This document shows, piece after piece, positions 48,141 through 57,077 of a DNA stretch of 64,000 bases. The stretch is from Sphingomonas sp. LT1P40 (GTDB taxonomy: Bacteria > Pseudomonadota > Alphaproteobacteria > Sphingomonadales > Sphingomonadaceae). Location of the stretch: assembly GCF_036663835.1 (NCBI RefSeq), contig NZ_JAXOJT010000001.1, positions 1,736,001 through 1,800,000 of the forward strand, given 5' to 3'. A program made the position numbers and the translations under genes. Position 1 is the first letter of the stretch. The number at the start of each line of letters is the position of its first letter. The notes under the pieces were generated by a model, which did not search any database, had not been told where the DNA came from, and saw only the letters and a program-made list of their open reading frames with translations.

Positions 48141-49630
48141 AGCATCCGCGCCTGACGGTGGCGGCGATCCTGCTAACCGTCGCAATTGTGTTGCGCGCGC
48201 CGCAATTCGGCAACCCGATCGCCGGGCTGGACGAGCAATATTACCTGCTTGTCGGCACCCGCATCTGGGACGGTGCGATCCCCTATGTCGATCTATGGGA
48301 CCGCAAGCCCGCCGGGCTGTTCGGCCTGTTCGCACTCATTGCCGCGCTCCCCGGCAACGGCATTGTGGCGGCACAGATCGTCGCCACCCTGTTCGCCGCC
48401 GCCACCGCCTTCACCGTCGCGCTGATCGCGCGCCGCTGGGCCGGCTGGGTTCCGGCGACGATGGTCGGCATCTTTTACCTCGCGGGCCTGAACGAGCTGT
48501 GGGGTGAGACCACGCAGACACCCGTCTTCTACAACCTGCCGCTTGCACTCGCCGCGCTGCTCACTTTGTCGGCCCCCGATCCCACCGAACCCGCGCAACG
48601 CCGCCGCGCGATTGCCGCGATGCTGCACGCTGGGGTCGCTATCCAGCTCAAAACCAACGCGGTGTTCGAGGGTGCGTTCTTCGGAATCTGGCTGCTTGTA
48701 CAGGCGTGGCACAGCACCCGCTCGCCTGTCGCAGTCGCGCGGGTCGCTATGCCCCTGCTCATCGCCGGGGCCACGCCCACCCTCATCGCCATAACCATCT
48801 TCGCCGCGCTCGGCCATTTTGACGCGTGGTGGCAGGCCAACATTCTCTCGGTTCTGGCCAAGGGCGCATCGCAAGACGCCGCCGCCTTCGCGCACCTGCG
48901 CGACACGCTCGTCCTCACCGCCCCCATCGTCCTGCTCGCGCTGCTCGGCCTGTGGTCGCGCACGAAACGCTTCACCGTCTGGCCCCCCGAGACTGCCTTC
49001 CTGCTCGGCTGGTGCGCCATCGCCATAATCGATCTGATCGCGATCGGCGGCTATTTCCCGCATTATGCCCTGCCGCTGCTGCTCGCCGCCAGCCCACTGA
49101 TCGCACACGCCTTCGCCATCCGCCGCGTCGGGCCGATCCTGTTCGTCCTCGCCATGCTCTGGCCGCTCGCCCATGCCGCGATCAACCTGCGCATCGCCGC
49201 CACCGATCGCGCCAATGCCGCAACCGTCCTCGCCGCCCTCCCCGCCGATGTCAGCACGCAATGCCTGTACATCCACGAAGGGCCAGTCGCCTATTACCAG
49301 TTGACCGACGCCTGCCTCGCCACACGCTACGCCTTCACCGCGCACCTCAGCTCCAGCCGCGAATCCCGCTCGCTCGGCGTCGACCCACAAACTGAACTCA
49401 GCGCCATCGCCGCGCGCCGCCCTGGCACGATCCTCACCCTCTCCGGCTCGACCTGGATCGACCGCAACCTGACCGCCGAAGCGACGCTGCTCAGCGCGAT
49501 CCGCCCGCATTACCGCCCGGTCGCCTGTCTGCCGCACCACCATCACGAACCCGACGCCCGCCTCGTAGTTTGGCGCCGCAACGATCTGGCAGGATCAACC
49601 GCAACCATAAATCCATCCTGCAATGGTTAG
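48137..49630 (+). CDS. ArnT/PMT-like membrane glycosyltransferase, copy 2
   Basis: A 497-residue membrane protein, paralogous to copy 1 along its full length: RAPQFGNPIAGLDEQYYLLVGTRIWDG near the start and CLYIHEGPVAYYQLTDACLATRYAF near the end match the corresponding stretches of copy 1. The GT-C pattern (DEQ and DLWDRKP) is retained. The ATG overlaps the copy 1 stop. The duplication plus divergence suggests two related sugar donors or acceptors. cpaF follows 57 bases later, with no proven link. Confidence 0.82.
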   Translation: MKHPRLTVAAILLTVAIVLRAPQFGNPIAGLDEQYYLLVGTRIWDGAIPYVDLWDRKPAGLFGLFALIAALPGNGIVAAQIVATLFAAATAFTVALIARRWAGWVPATMVGIFYLAGLNELWGETTQTPVFYNLPLALAALLTLSAPDPTEPAQRRRAIAAMLHAGVAIQLKTNAVFEGAFFGIWLLVQAWHSTRSPVAVARVAMPLLIAGATPTLIAITIFAALGHFDAWWQANILSVLAKGASQDAAAFAHLRDTLVLTAPIVLLALLGLWSRTKRFTVWPPETAFLLGWCAIAIIDLIAIGGYFPHYALPLLLAASPLIAHAFAIRRVGPILFVLAMLWPLAHAAINLRIAATDRANAATVLAALPADVSTQCLYIHEGPVAYYQLTDACLATRYAFTAHLSSSRESRSLGVDPQTELSAIAARRPGTILTLSGSTWIDRNLTAEATLLSAIRPHYRPVACLPHHHHEPDARLVVWRRNDLAGSTATINPSCNG

Positions 49631-49687
49631 GACATTGTCAAAGCTTCGCCCTTATCGATGCATTCTTCGACCATTGGGGGTGAAGGC

Positions 49688-51238
49688 GTGAGCGCATTCG
49701 GACGTCGTAGCGGACCTGGAGCATCGGCAGGGCGGCCAGCCTTTGGCGTCGCGCGTCCGATGCAGGGCGGCGCGTCGGCTCGCCCGTCCGACGCTGCGGG
49801 TGGCGAACAGTTTCCGCCGCTCCACGACGTTCCCTTGCCCGGTGCGATTCAGGGTGAACCGGAAAGCGGCGATCCCAATGCGAGCATGGGCAGCATGTCC
49901 AACAGCGATGCGATGCAGCGCCTCGCCGATCGTCAAGCCGCCCCCGCCGATTCGGGCTCGTCACGCAACGAGGGCTTCGAGGCGTCGATCCACCGCATCA
50001 AGGAACAGGTGCTCCCGCGCCTGCTCGAACGCGTCGATCCCGAGGCCGCCGCTACCCTGAACAAGGATGAGCTGGCCGAGGAATTCCGCCCGATCATCGG
50101 CGAAGTGCTCGCCGAGCTGAAGTTGACGCTCAACCGCCGCGAACAGTTCGCGCTGGAAAAAGTGCTGGTCGACGAGTTGCTCGGTCTCGGCCCGTTGGAA
50201 GAATTGCTGTCCGACAGCGCGATCAGCGACATCATGGTCAACGGCCCCGACCAGACCTTTATCGAGCGCAAGGGCAAGCTCGAACTCGCCAACATCCAGT
50301 TCCGCGACGAGGAGCATCTGTTCCAGATCGCCCAGCGCATCTGCAACTCGGTCGGTCGCCGCGTCGATCAGACCACCCCGCTCGCCGACGCCCGCCTCAA
50401 GGACGGCTCGCGCGTCAACGTGATCGTGCCGCCGCTGAGCCTCAAGGGCACCGCGATCTCGATCCGTAAATTCTCCGACAAGCCGATCACGCTCGACATG
50501 ATGGCAGGCTTCGGTTCGATGTCGACCAAGATGGCGACGGTGCTCAAGATCGCCGGCGCGTGCCGCTTCAACGTCGTCATCTCGGGCGGTACCGGTTCAG
50601 GCAAAACCACGATGCTCAACGCGCTGTCGAAGATGATCGATCCGGGCGAGCGCGTGCTGACGATCGAGGACGCGGCGGAACTCAAGCTGCAACAGCCGCA
50701 TTGGCTGCCGCTCGAAACCCGTCCGCCGAACCTGGAGGGTCAGGGCGAAATCACCATCCGCGATCTGGTCAAGAACGCGCTGCGTATGCGCCCGGATCGC
50801 ATCATCCTCGGCGAAATTCGCGGGTCGGAGTGTTTCGATCTGCTCTCCGCGATGAACACCGGCCATGACGGATCGATGTGCACGCTCCACTCCAACTCCC
50901 CGCGCGAATGCCTCGGCCGTATGGAAAACATGGTCATGATGGGCGACATCAAGATTCCGAAGGAAGCGATCAGCCGCCAGATCGCCGACTCGGTCGACCT
51001 GATCGTTCAGGTGAAGCGCCTGCGCGACGGTTCGCGCCGCGTCACCAACATCACCGAAGTGATCGGCATGGAAGGCCCGGTGATCGTGACGCAGGAGCTG
51101 TTCAAATTCGAATATATGGATGAGAGCGCCGACGGAAAGATCATCGGCGAATACCGCTCGATGGGCCTGCGTCCCTATACGCTGGAAAAGGCGCGCTCGT
51201 TCGGTTTCGACAATGCGCTCTTGGAAGCGTGTTTGTAA
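49688..51238 (+). CDS. cpaF: CpaF/TadA family Flp pilus assembly ATPase
   Basis: A 516-residue secretion ATPase that powers Tad/Flp pilus assembly. A Gly/Ala/Pro-rich N-terminus (SAFGRRSGPGAS) leads to the all-alpha domain, then GGTGSGKTTMLNAL (Walker A), the acidic box EDAAELKLQ, RIILGEIRGSE (Walker B) and HDGSMCTLHSNSPRE. The GTG at 49688 follows GGGGGTGAAGG; ATG 49658 is an alternative. The other tad/cpa genes are not in the window, so it may be separated from the main pilus locus. Confidence 0.9.
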   Translation: MSAFGRRSGPGASAGRPAFGVARPMQGGASARPSDAAGGEQFPPLHDVPLPGAIQGEPESGDPNASMGSMSNSDAMQRLADRQAAPADSGSSRNEGFEASIHRIKEQVLPRLLERVDPEAAATLNKDELAEEFRPIIGEVLAELKLTLNRREQFALEKVLVDELLGLGPLEELLSDSAISDIMVNGPDQTFIERKGKLELANIQFRDEEHLFQIAQRICNSVGRRVDQTTPLADARLKDGSRVNVIVPPLSLKGTAISIRKFSDKPITLDMMAGFGSMSTKMATVLKIAGACRFNVVISGGTGSGKTTMLNALSKMIDPGERVLTIEDAAELKLQQPHWLPLETRPPNLEGQGEITIRDLVKNALRMRPDRIILGEIRGSECFDLLSAMNTGHDGSMCTLHSNSPRECLGRMENMVMMGDIKIPKEAISRQIADSVDLIVQVKRLRDGSRRVTNITEVIGMEGPVIVTQELFKFEYMDESADGKIIGEYRSMGLRPYTLEKARSFGFDNALLEACL

Positions 51239-51312
51239 AAATTCCGGTAACGGGACATTAACCATGCCCGCAACTGCTGGCGGAGTTGGCGCCGCCGTCT
51301 AGCCTGGGGTCG

Positions 51313-52500
51313 ATGGATGTCCGCGCACCGATGACCCTGTTTCTCGCCCTGCTCGCGCTGGTCACACCGGTCGATCGCGTCCGCGCAGCACCACCCGTCT
51401 CGACCCTCGCCACCGACACCGAAGCCCGCTGGGTCCCGTTCGAGCTGACGCCAGGCAACCAGATCCGCTTCCGCACGCTGCTCAACGGCCGCTGGGTCGA
51501 TGCCATCCTCGATACCGGCGTCAGCGACAGCGCCGTCTCCGCCCGCTTCGCACGCTCAGCAGGCATGAAACCGCTCGTCTCCGGGCGAGCGGATGCCATC
51601 GGCGGCAGCGTCTCGCTCAGCTGGACATCGCTGCAACGCGTCGAGGTCGGCGGCTTGGTCCGCACCGGCGGGCGCATTGCCATTATCGATGCCGATCCGC
51701 GCGTCACCGGGTCCGCGCCGGTCGATCTGTTCGTCGGATCGGACCTGCTCGCCGCACACGCACTCGAAATCGACTATGATGCCCAGCGTTTCCGGCTGCT
51801 GCTCTCTGGTCGCATGCCGTTTCGCGGCGTCACCGCGCCACTCTCGCTTGCTGATCGCACGGGTCTGTATCTCAGCGAACTCAATCTGGGCGGGCGGCGG
51901 CATCGCGCGGTGATCGTCGATACCGGCGACGGCAGCATGGTGACGCTGACCCGCAGCGCCTGGCGCGGCAGCGAGCGCGAAGCTGGCCCCGTCACCACCG
52001 CAATCGCCTATGGTCTGGGCGGCATGGTGGAGACCGAGGTTGCGATCCTGCCCACCCTCCGCCTCGCATCGCTGACCGCGCGCGATGTCGAGCTGCGCGT
52101 CGAACCCGATACCGGCTTTTCGGGCCGCAAGGGCGCGGCGGGCCGCATCGGCAGCGGCCTGTTGCGGCGGCACCGCGTGCTGCTCGATCCCGGCGCGGGC
52201 CGCATGATCCTCGCCCCCGCCGCCCGCGCCGACTGGCCGGTGTCGCGTTCCACCAGCGGGCTGATGCTGGCGCAGGAGGGGCCCCGGCTGCGCGTCCTGC
52301 ATGTCATGCGTGGCAGTCCGGCGGCGGCCGCTGGCTGGCGCGCGGGTGCTGAAATCTGCGGCATCGACGGTAGCGCGATTCCTGCGCTCTACACCGGCAG
52401 TGCGCTGGCAAGCTGGTCGATCGGCATCCCCGGCCGCACTGTCCGCCTTAGCCTGTGCGACGGCGCCGAACGCAATCTGACGCTGGCGCGCTTTTACTAG
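51313..52500 (+). CDS. Retropepsin-like aspartyl protease with a C-terminal PDZ-like domain
   Basis: A 395-residue protein with a signal-like start (MTLFLALLALVTPVDRVRAA). Two catalytic D-T-G motifs occur: ILDTGVSDS (Asp67) and IVDTGDGS near residue 206, so two retropepsin-like lobes are present in one chain. The C-terminal 100 residues (RVLHVMRGSPAAAAGWRAGAEICGIDG) have the PDZ pattern. Probably periplasmic, like the aspartyl proteases with PDZ domains known in Caulobacter. ATG 51313 or 51331. It follows cpaF by 74 bases. Confidence 0.82.
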   Translation: MDVRAPMTLFLALLALVTPVDRVRAAPPVSTLATDTEARWVPFELTPGNQIRFRTLLNGRWVDAILDTGVSDSAVSARFARSAGMKPLVSGRADAIGGSVSLSWTSLQRVEVGGLVRTGGRIAIIDADPRVTGSAPVDLFVGSDLLAAHALEIDYDAQRFRLLLSGRMPFRGVTAPLSLADRTGLYLSELNLGGRRHRAVIVDTGDGSMVTLTRSAWRGSEREAGPVTTAIAYGLGGMVETEVAILPTLRLASLTARDVELRVEPDTGFSGRKGAAGRIGSGLLRRHRVLLDPGAGRMILAPAARADWPVSRSTSGLMLAQEGPRLRVLHVMRGSPAAAAGWRAGAEICGIDGSAIPALYTGSALASWSIGIPGRTVRLSLCDGAERNLTLARFY

Positions 52501-52682
52501 CCTTTGATCGCAAGTGCCGCAGTGACGACCGCCAGCAACACCGCCATCACCTGAATCAGCGTCCACGGCATCCAGCCCACGCGGTCGAGGTCGGCACGCT
52601 TGCTTCGCCGCCAGTCGGCAAAGCCGCTGCCCGCCGCCACCGCCACGAACGCGCCAACTCCAATCCACAACGGCACTTGCAT
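52497..52682 (-). CDS. Small two-helix membrane protein
   Basis: A 61-residue protein with hydrophobic stretches at about 5-22 and 41-58 and the polar middle WRRSKRADLDRVGW. Its stop codon overlaps the stop of the protease gene on the other strand. It is 50 bases from the divergent methyltransferase-like gene. Not recognised beyond a small inner-membrane protein. Confidence 0.55.
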   Translation of the reverse strand: MQVPLWIGVGAFVAVAAGSGFADWRRSKRADLDRVGWMPWTLIQVMAVLLAVVTAALAIKG

Positions 52683-52732
52683 CGCCCGTCACTCCGCTTC
52701 ACCACAGGCGCAATAATCAGAGAGGAACCCTG

Positions 52733-53560
52733 ATGCGCTATACCCTGCCCGTCTTTGCCGTCGTCGCCACCGCCGCAATCGGCGCTGCTGCCATCGGCGC
52801 GCCCCAGATGGGTGTCGTCAGTGCCGATTTGAAGGCAGCCGTCGCCGCTCCCACCCGCACGCCCGCCAACATCGCACGCGACAAATACCGCCACCCCGCC
52901 GAAACGCTTGCCTTTTTCGGGGTGAGGCCGACCGATACGGTGGTCGAACTCTGGCCCGGTGGCGGCTGGTACACCGAAATTCTCGCGCCCTATCTCAAAA
53001 AAGGCGGCACGCTGTACGCCGCCGCACCGTGGCCGAACGGGGTGAAGGGCGTCCAGACCAAACAGGCGCAGGACGCCGCGACCTATGGCGCGGTCAAACT
53101 CGCCGCATTCCCCGCAAAGGAAGGTGAAACCGGCGTACCCGCGGGCAGCGCGGACAAGGTGCTCACTTTCCGCAACATCCATAACTGGAAAATGGGTGCC
53201 GAGGACCGCAGCGCCGAAGCCTTCAAACAGATTTTCGCCATGCTGAAGCCCGGCGGCACGCTCGGCATCGTCGAGCACCGCCTGCCCGAAACCGCCGATG
53301 CCGCCCTCGAGAAGAACAGCGGCTATCTCAAAGTATCGACCGTGCGCAAACTCGCCGAGGATGCGGGCTTCCGCTTCGTCGCAGCGTCGGAGATCAATGC
53401 CAATCCAAAGGACACGACCGACTATCCCAAGGGCGTCTGGACGCTCCCGCCCAACTACGCCGAAAAGGATGTCGATCGCGCTAAATACGAAGCGATCGGC
53501 GAAAGCGACCGCATGACGCTCAAGTTCCGCAAGCCAAACCCGAGCGTCAGGGGCGGGTAA
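52733..53560 (+). CDS. Exported SAM-dependent methyltransferase-like protein
   Basis: A 275-residue protein. After an N-terminal signal-like stretch (LPVFAVVATAAIGAAAIGAP) the class I methyltransferase pattern appears: VVELWPGGGWYTEIL (motif I, with WPGGG in place of the usual GxGxG), KVLTFRNIHNW and LKPGGTLGIVEHR. Similar exported methyltransferase-fold proteins are found in alphaproteobacteria. SAM is not known in the periplasm, so enzyme activity there is doubtful. GAGAGGAACCCTG precedes the ATG. Stands alone. Confidence 0.78.
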   Translation: MRYTLPVFAVVATAAIGAAAIGAPQMGVVSADLKAAVAAPTRTPANIARDKYRHPAETLAFFGVRPTDTVVELWPGGGWYTEILAPYLKKGGTLYAAAPWPNGVKGVQTKQAQDAATYGAVKLAAFPAKEGETGVPAGSADKVLTFRNIHNWKMGAEDRSAEAFKQIFAMLKPGGTLGIVEHRLPETADAALEKNSGYLKVSTVRKLAEDAGFRFVAASEINANPKDTTDYPKGVWTLPPNYAEKDVDRAKYEAIGESDRMTLKFRKPNPSVRGG

Positions 53561-53665
53561 GGCTAACATCATCCTGTTTGGCGAAAGTCATCCAAGCCAA
53601 AGGCGATCAAATGAAGATAGATCGACCTGGTGGTTATGCTATTCTCCCTGACGGGGGGAAATACT

Positions 53666-55123
53666 ATGCGCCGGCTGATTTTCTGTTTCGACGGAACGTG
53701 GAACAAGATTGACGGAACGTACCCGACTAACGTCGCGCGAGTCGCGCAGTCGGTCAGCCGGTATGATGGCGATGTTTCCCAGATAATCTATTATGATGAA
53801 GGCGTAGGAACGACCACAACCGAACGATGGACAGGCGGGGTTTTTGGCCACGGATTGATCGAAAAGATCATCGAGGCCTATCATTTCCTGATCATCAACT
53901 ACGAACCGGGTGATGACATCTACGTGTTCGGATTCTCTCGTGGTGCGTTTGCTGCGCGATCCTTCGTCGGGCTGATCAGAAATTGCGGAATTATGTCGCG
54001 CCGCTCGCTGACCCATATCAGGGCGGCGATTGATCTCTATATCAGTCGCGATGACAATGCATCGCCCGGTTCAGAGAGATCACGCACCTTCCGGCTGAAG
54101 CATTGTCCGAAACTTTGCCTGCCCGGCGACCTGGAGTGGCGGGAGAGGGCCTATCCCGAACATGTCTCGGATGACCTGATCCAACTTCGCATCGCCTATC
54201 TCGGCGTCTGGGATACGGTCGGCGCTCTGGGCATTCCAAGGCATCTGAAGTGGCTGACATTCCTCAATCGCAAGTTCATGTTCCACGACACCAAATTATC
54301 CGGCTTCGTTAAACGAGCACGGCACGCGGTCTCTACCGACGAACGCCGGCGTTCGTTCGAGCCATCATTGTGGACGAATCTCGACGATCTGAACGAATTC
54401 AGCCCCAAATCGCGACCCTATGAACAACAATTCTTTCCAGGCACGCACGCTGCTGTCGGTGGGGGCGGACCGGTTCGGGGATTATCGGATGCCGCGCTGG
54501 AATGGATCGTCAAAGGCGCCCGTGATAGCGGTCTGGCCTTCGATCGAGACGATCAGTCCCCAATTTTCAGCTTGTTGCCGGATCATCGTGCGCAGTTGTT
54601 CAATGCCATCGGCAAGACGCGCTGGTCCTTGTCTGATCGGTTGATGGGCGTCGGTCTTCGCGACCGCTCGTTTCCCGAAATGGATCGATATGCGATCCAT
54701 CCCGTCGTCGCGCGACGCTATCATACGCCCGCCGATCAACTCCCCGAAAAGGCACTCTATCGCCCGCCTTCACTGCGTGCGTTCTGGAAAGCGCTCGAAG
54801 AGATAGGAGAGCAGCAGGCCGAGTTGCTGGCTGAACGACGGATCGAACTGAAAAGTGCCGGCGACGATCGGGCGCTTAGCGTGCCGGCTCGCGTGCGACG
54901 CTACGTTATTCAAAAAGGGGATACGTTGCTTAGCGTGGCGGAAACGCAAATGGGTTCGGTCGCAGATGCCGAAATCTTGGGAATCCATAATCGCAATGTC
55001 GGATTGCTGTTCGAGGACGATCTTCTGTACGTTGGTAGTGAACTGGAAATCCCGGAATATGGTCCTCCCCCGCAACCCGCCCCTCCGCCCGAGACCCCGG
55101 CACCGCCCACTGCGGTGACGTAA
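53666..55123 (+). CDS. DUF2235 phospholipase-like protein with C-terminal LysM domain
   Basis: A 485-residue protein. The first 370 residues match DUF2235, the alpha/beta hydrolase domain of Tle1-type phospholipase effectors: LIFCFDGTWN at the start and VFGFSRGAFAARSF with the GxSxG nucleophile. The last part is a LysM domain (RYVIQKGDTLLSVAE to LYVGSELEIPEYG) and a Pro-rich tail. LysM binds peptidoglycan. The ATG at 53666 follows GGGGGAA. No signal peptide and no type VI genes are nearby. Codon use is less GC-rich than neighbours, suggesting transfer. Confidence 0.82.
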   Translation: MRRLIFCFDGTWNKIDGTYPTNVARVAQSVSRYDGDVSQIIYYDEGVGTTTTERWTGGVFGHGLIEKIIEAYHFLIINYEPGDDIYVFGFSRGAFAARSFVGLIRNCGIMSRRSLTHIRAAIDLYISRDDNASPGSERSRTFRLKHCPKLCLPGDLEWRERAYPEHVSDDLIQLRIAYLGVWDTVGALGIPRHLKWLTFLNRKFMFHDTKLSGFVKRARHAVSTDERRRSFEPSLWTNLDDLNEFSPKSRPYEQQFFPGTHAAVGGGGPVRGLSDAALEWIVKGARDSGLAFDRDDQSPIFSLLPDHRAQLFNAIGKTRWSLSDRLMGVGLRDRSFPEMDRYAIHPVVARRYHTPADQLPEKALYRPPSLRAFWKALEEIGEQQAELLAERRIELKSAGDDRALSVPARVRRYVIQKGDTLLSVAETQMGSVADAEILGIHNRNVGLLFEDDLLYVGSELEIPEYGPPPQPAPPPETPAPPTAVT

Positions 55124-55175
55124 CGATCCATTCAAACTCGCTGCGTGACCGGTCGGTATTGGATCGATGACCACC

Positions 55176-56468
55176 TCAGTCCTTGTGAACGACCCCGGCG
55201 CGCATCACGAAGCCGACCGATTTCAGCACCTTCACATCGCTCAGCGGATCGCCTGCCACCGCGATGATGTCCGCGCTCTTGCCGACCTCGATGCTGCCGA
55301 CCTCCTTGCTCAGTCCCAACAGGTCCGCAGCGTTCACCGTCGCCGCAGCGATCGCCTGGGTCGGGGTCATGCCGTGCTTGACCATCAGCTCGAACTCGTC
55401 GGCATTGCGGCCGTGCTTGGACACCCCCGCGTCGGTGCCGAACGCGATCTTCACGCCCGCCGGCACTGCCTTTTCCAGCGCCTTGCCGGTGATCGAGATG
55501 CGCCAGTCGATTTTCGCGCGCACGGCGGGTGGATAGGCATTCGCGTCTTTGGCGATCCGCTCCAGATAGCCGTTCACGGTCGACAGCGTCGGCACATAAT
55601 AGGCGCCGGTTTTCTTGAACAAAGCGATGCTCTCATCGTCGATGAGCGTGCCATGCTCGATCGAGTCCGCCCCCGCGCGCAGCGCCACCGCGATCCCGTC
55701 CGCGCCGTGCGCATGGACCGCAACCTTCTTGCCATAAAGGTGCGCTGTTTCGACCACCGCCCTCGCCTCATCGTCGAACATCTGCTTGGCCAGCCCAGCA
55801 CCGATACGACTGTTGACCCCGCCGGTGGTGGCGATCTTAATGACATCCGCCCCGCGCCCGATTTGCGTGCGCACCGCCTTGCGACACGCGTCAGGCCCGT
55901 CGCACAGATTCTCGGTGCCGAAATGCGAATGCAGGTCGTCGGCGATGCCCAGCCGCCGGTCCATATGACCCGATGTCGTCGAGATCGCACTGCCGGCATC
56001 CACGATCCGCGGCCCGGCCACCCATCCGCGCGAAATCGCCTCCCGCAATGCCAGCGTTGCGCCGCCATCGCCCAGATTGCGAACGGTGGTGAAACCCGCC
56101 ATCAACGTCTTGCGCGCGTTCCACAGCGCCTCGTAAGCGCCCAGCTGCTTGCTCTCGGTGAACTCGGCCAACAGCCCTTCCTGCCCCGCGCGATCCGAAC
56201 TCAGATGGACATGGCTGTCGATCAGCCCGGGCAGCACCGTCCGGTCCTTCAGATCGATGACCGGCGCCTCGCCCAGTGGGGTCACATGCCCGTCATAGAC
56301 GCCGACGATCCGGTCGCCGCGGATCGCGATCGTGCTCGCCCCGCGCGGTGCCTGCCCCGGTCGATCGATCAGCTTTCCCGCATGAATGTAGCGATCGACC
56401 GGGGCCGTCTGGGCAAGCGCGGTCCCGCCCAGCATCAGCGCGGCGGTGAATGCGGTCAATCTCTTCAT
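55176..56468 (-). CDS. Exported amidohydrolase family protein
   Basis: A 430-residue metal-dependent hydrolase with a signal peptide (LTAFTAALMLGGTALAQ). The amidohydrolase motifs are DSHVHLSSD (metal HxH), KVAVHAHGADGI, DSIEHGTLID and FGTDAGVSKHG. Related periplasmic enzymes act on dipeptides such as Xaa-Pro or on cyclic imides; substrate not known. ATG 56468 is followed by the signal sequence. It is convergent with the DUF2235-LysM gene, with 52 bases between stops. Confidence 0.85.
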   Translation of the reverse strand: MKRLTAFTAALMLGGTALAQTAPVDRYIHAGKLIDRPGQAPRGASTIAIRGDRIVGVYDGHVTPLGEAPVIDLKDRTVLPGLIDSHVHLSSDRAGQEGLLAEFTESKQLGAYEALWNARKTLMAGFTTVRNLGDGGATLALREAISRGWVAGPRIVDAGSAISTTSGHMDRRLGIADDLHSHFGTENLCDGPDACRKAVRTQIGRGADVIKIATTGGVNSRIGAGLAKQMFDDEARAVVETAHLYGKKVAVHAHGADGIAVALRAGADSIEHGTLIDDESIALFKKTGAYYVPTLSTVNGYLERIAKDANAYPPAVRAKIDWRISITGKALEKAVPAGVKIAFGTDAGVSKHGRNADEFELMVKHGMTPTQAIAAATVNAADLLGLSKEVGSIEVGKSADIIAVAGDPLSDVKVLKSVGFVMRAGVVHKD

Positions 56469-56505
56469 ATCGCTCCCCAATATCGTTCGGGGAAGGCTAG
56501 GATGC

Positions 56506-57054
56506 TCAGCCCAGCTTGTCGATCTTGTCCTGAAGTCCGGCAAGTTGCGCCTTCAACGCGGCGATCTCGTCATCCTTGCTCGCCTCTGGCGCGGCGCTGC
56601 TGCCGGGTGCGCCCGGCTTGAACGCCTTGGTCGCCGCCTCGAACATTTCCATGTTGCGCTTGGCCATTTCGGCGAAAGGCGAGTTGGCGAACGCGCCCTC
56701 GACCGCCGATTTGAACTGCGCCTGATTGCGGCGGAAACTGTCCATCGACGCTTCCAGATAACCCGGCACCACCGCCTGCATCGAATCGCCATAAAGCGAG
56801 ATCAGCTGGCGCAGGAAATTGACGGGAAGCAGCGTCTGGCCGCGCGCTTCCTCTTCCATGATAATCTGCGTCAGCACATTATGCGTGATGTCATCCTCGG
56901 TCTTCGCATCGATGACCTTGAAATCGCGGCCTTCGCGCGTCATCGCCGCCAGATGGTCGAGCGTGATGTAGGACGAGGTTTCAGTGTTGTAGAGACGCCG
57001 GTTGGCGTATTTCTTGATAATGACCGGGCCGTCCGGATTTGCGGTCTTTTTCAT
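56506..57054 (-). CDS. phaR: Polyhydroxyalkanoate synthesis repressor PhaR
   Basis: A 182-residue regulator with the PHB accumulation DNA-binding domain (IIKKYANRRLYNTETSSYITLDHLAAM) at the N-terminus, the following PHB_acc region to about residue 110, and a C-terminal coiled-coil part ending AQLAGLQDKIDKLG. PhaR binds DNA and PHA granules and represses phasin genes. The ATG at 57054 lies 24 bases from the divergent PhaC-like start, so it may control that gene. Confidence 0.92.
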   Translation of the reverse strand: MKKTANPDGPVIIKKYANRRLYNTETSSYITLDHLAAMTREGRDFKVIDAKTEDDITHNVLTQIIMEEEARGQTLLPVNFLRQLISLYGDSMQAVVPGYLEASMDSFRRNQAQFKSAVEGAFANSPFAEMAKRNMEMFEAATKAFKPGAPGSSAAPEASKDDEIAALKAQLAGLQDKIDKLG

Positions 57055-57077
57055 GCTGGCCCCCAAAGGTGTTTGAG

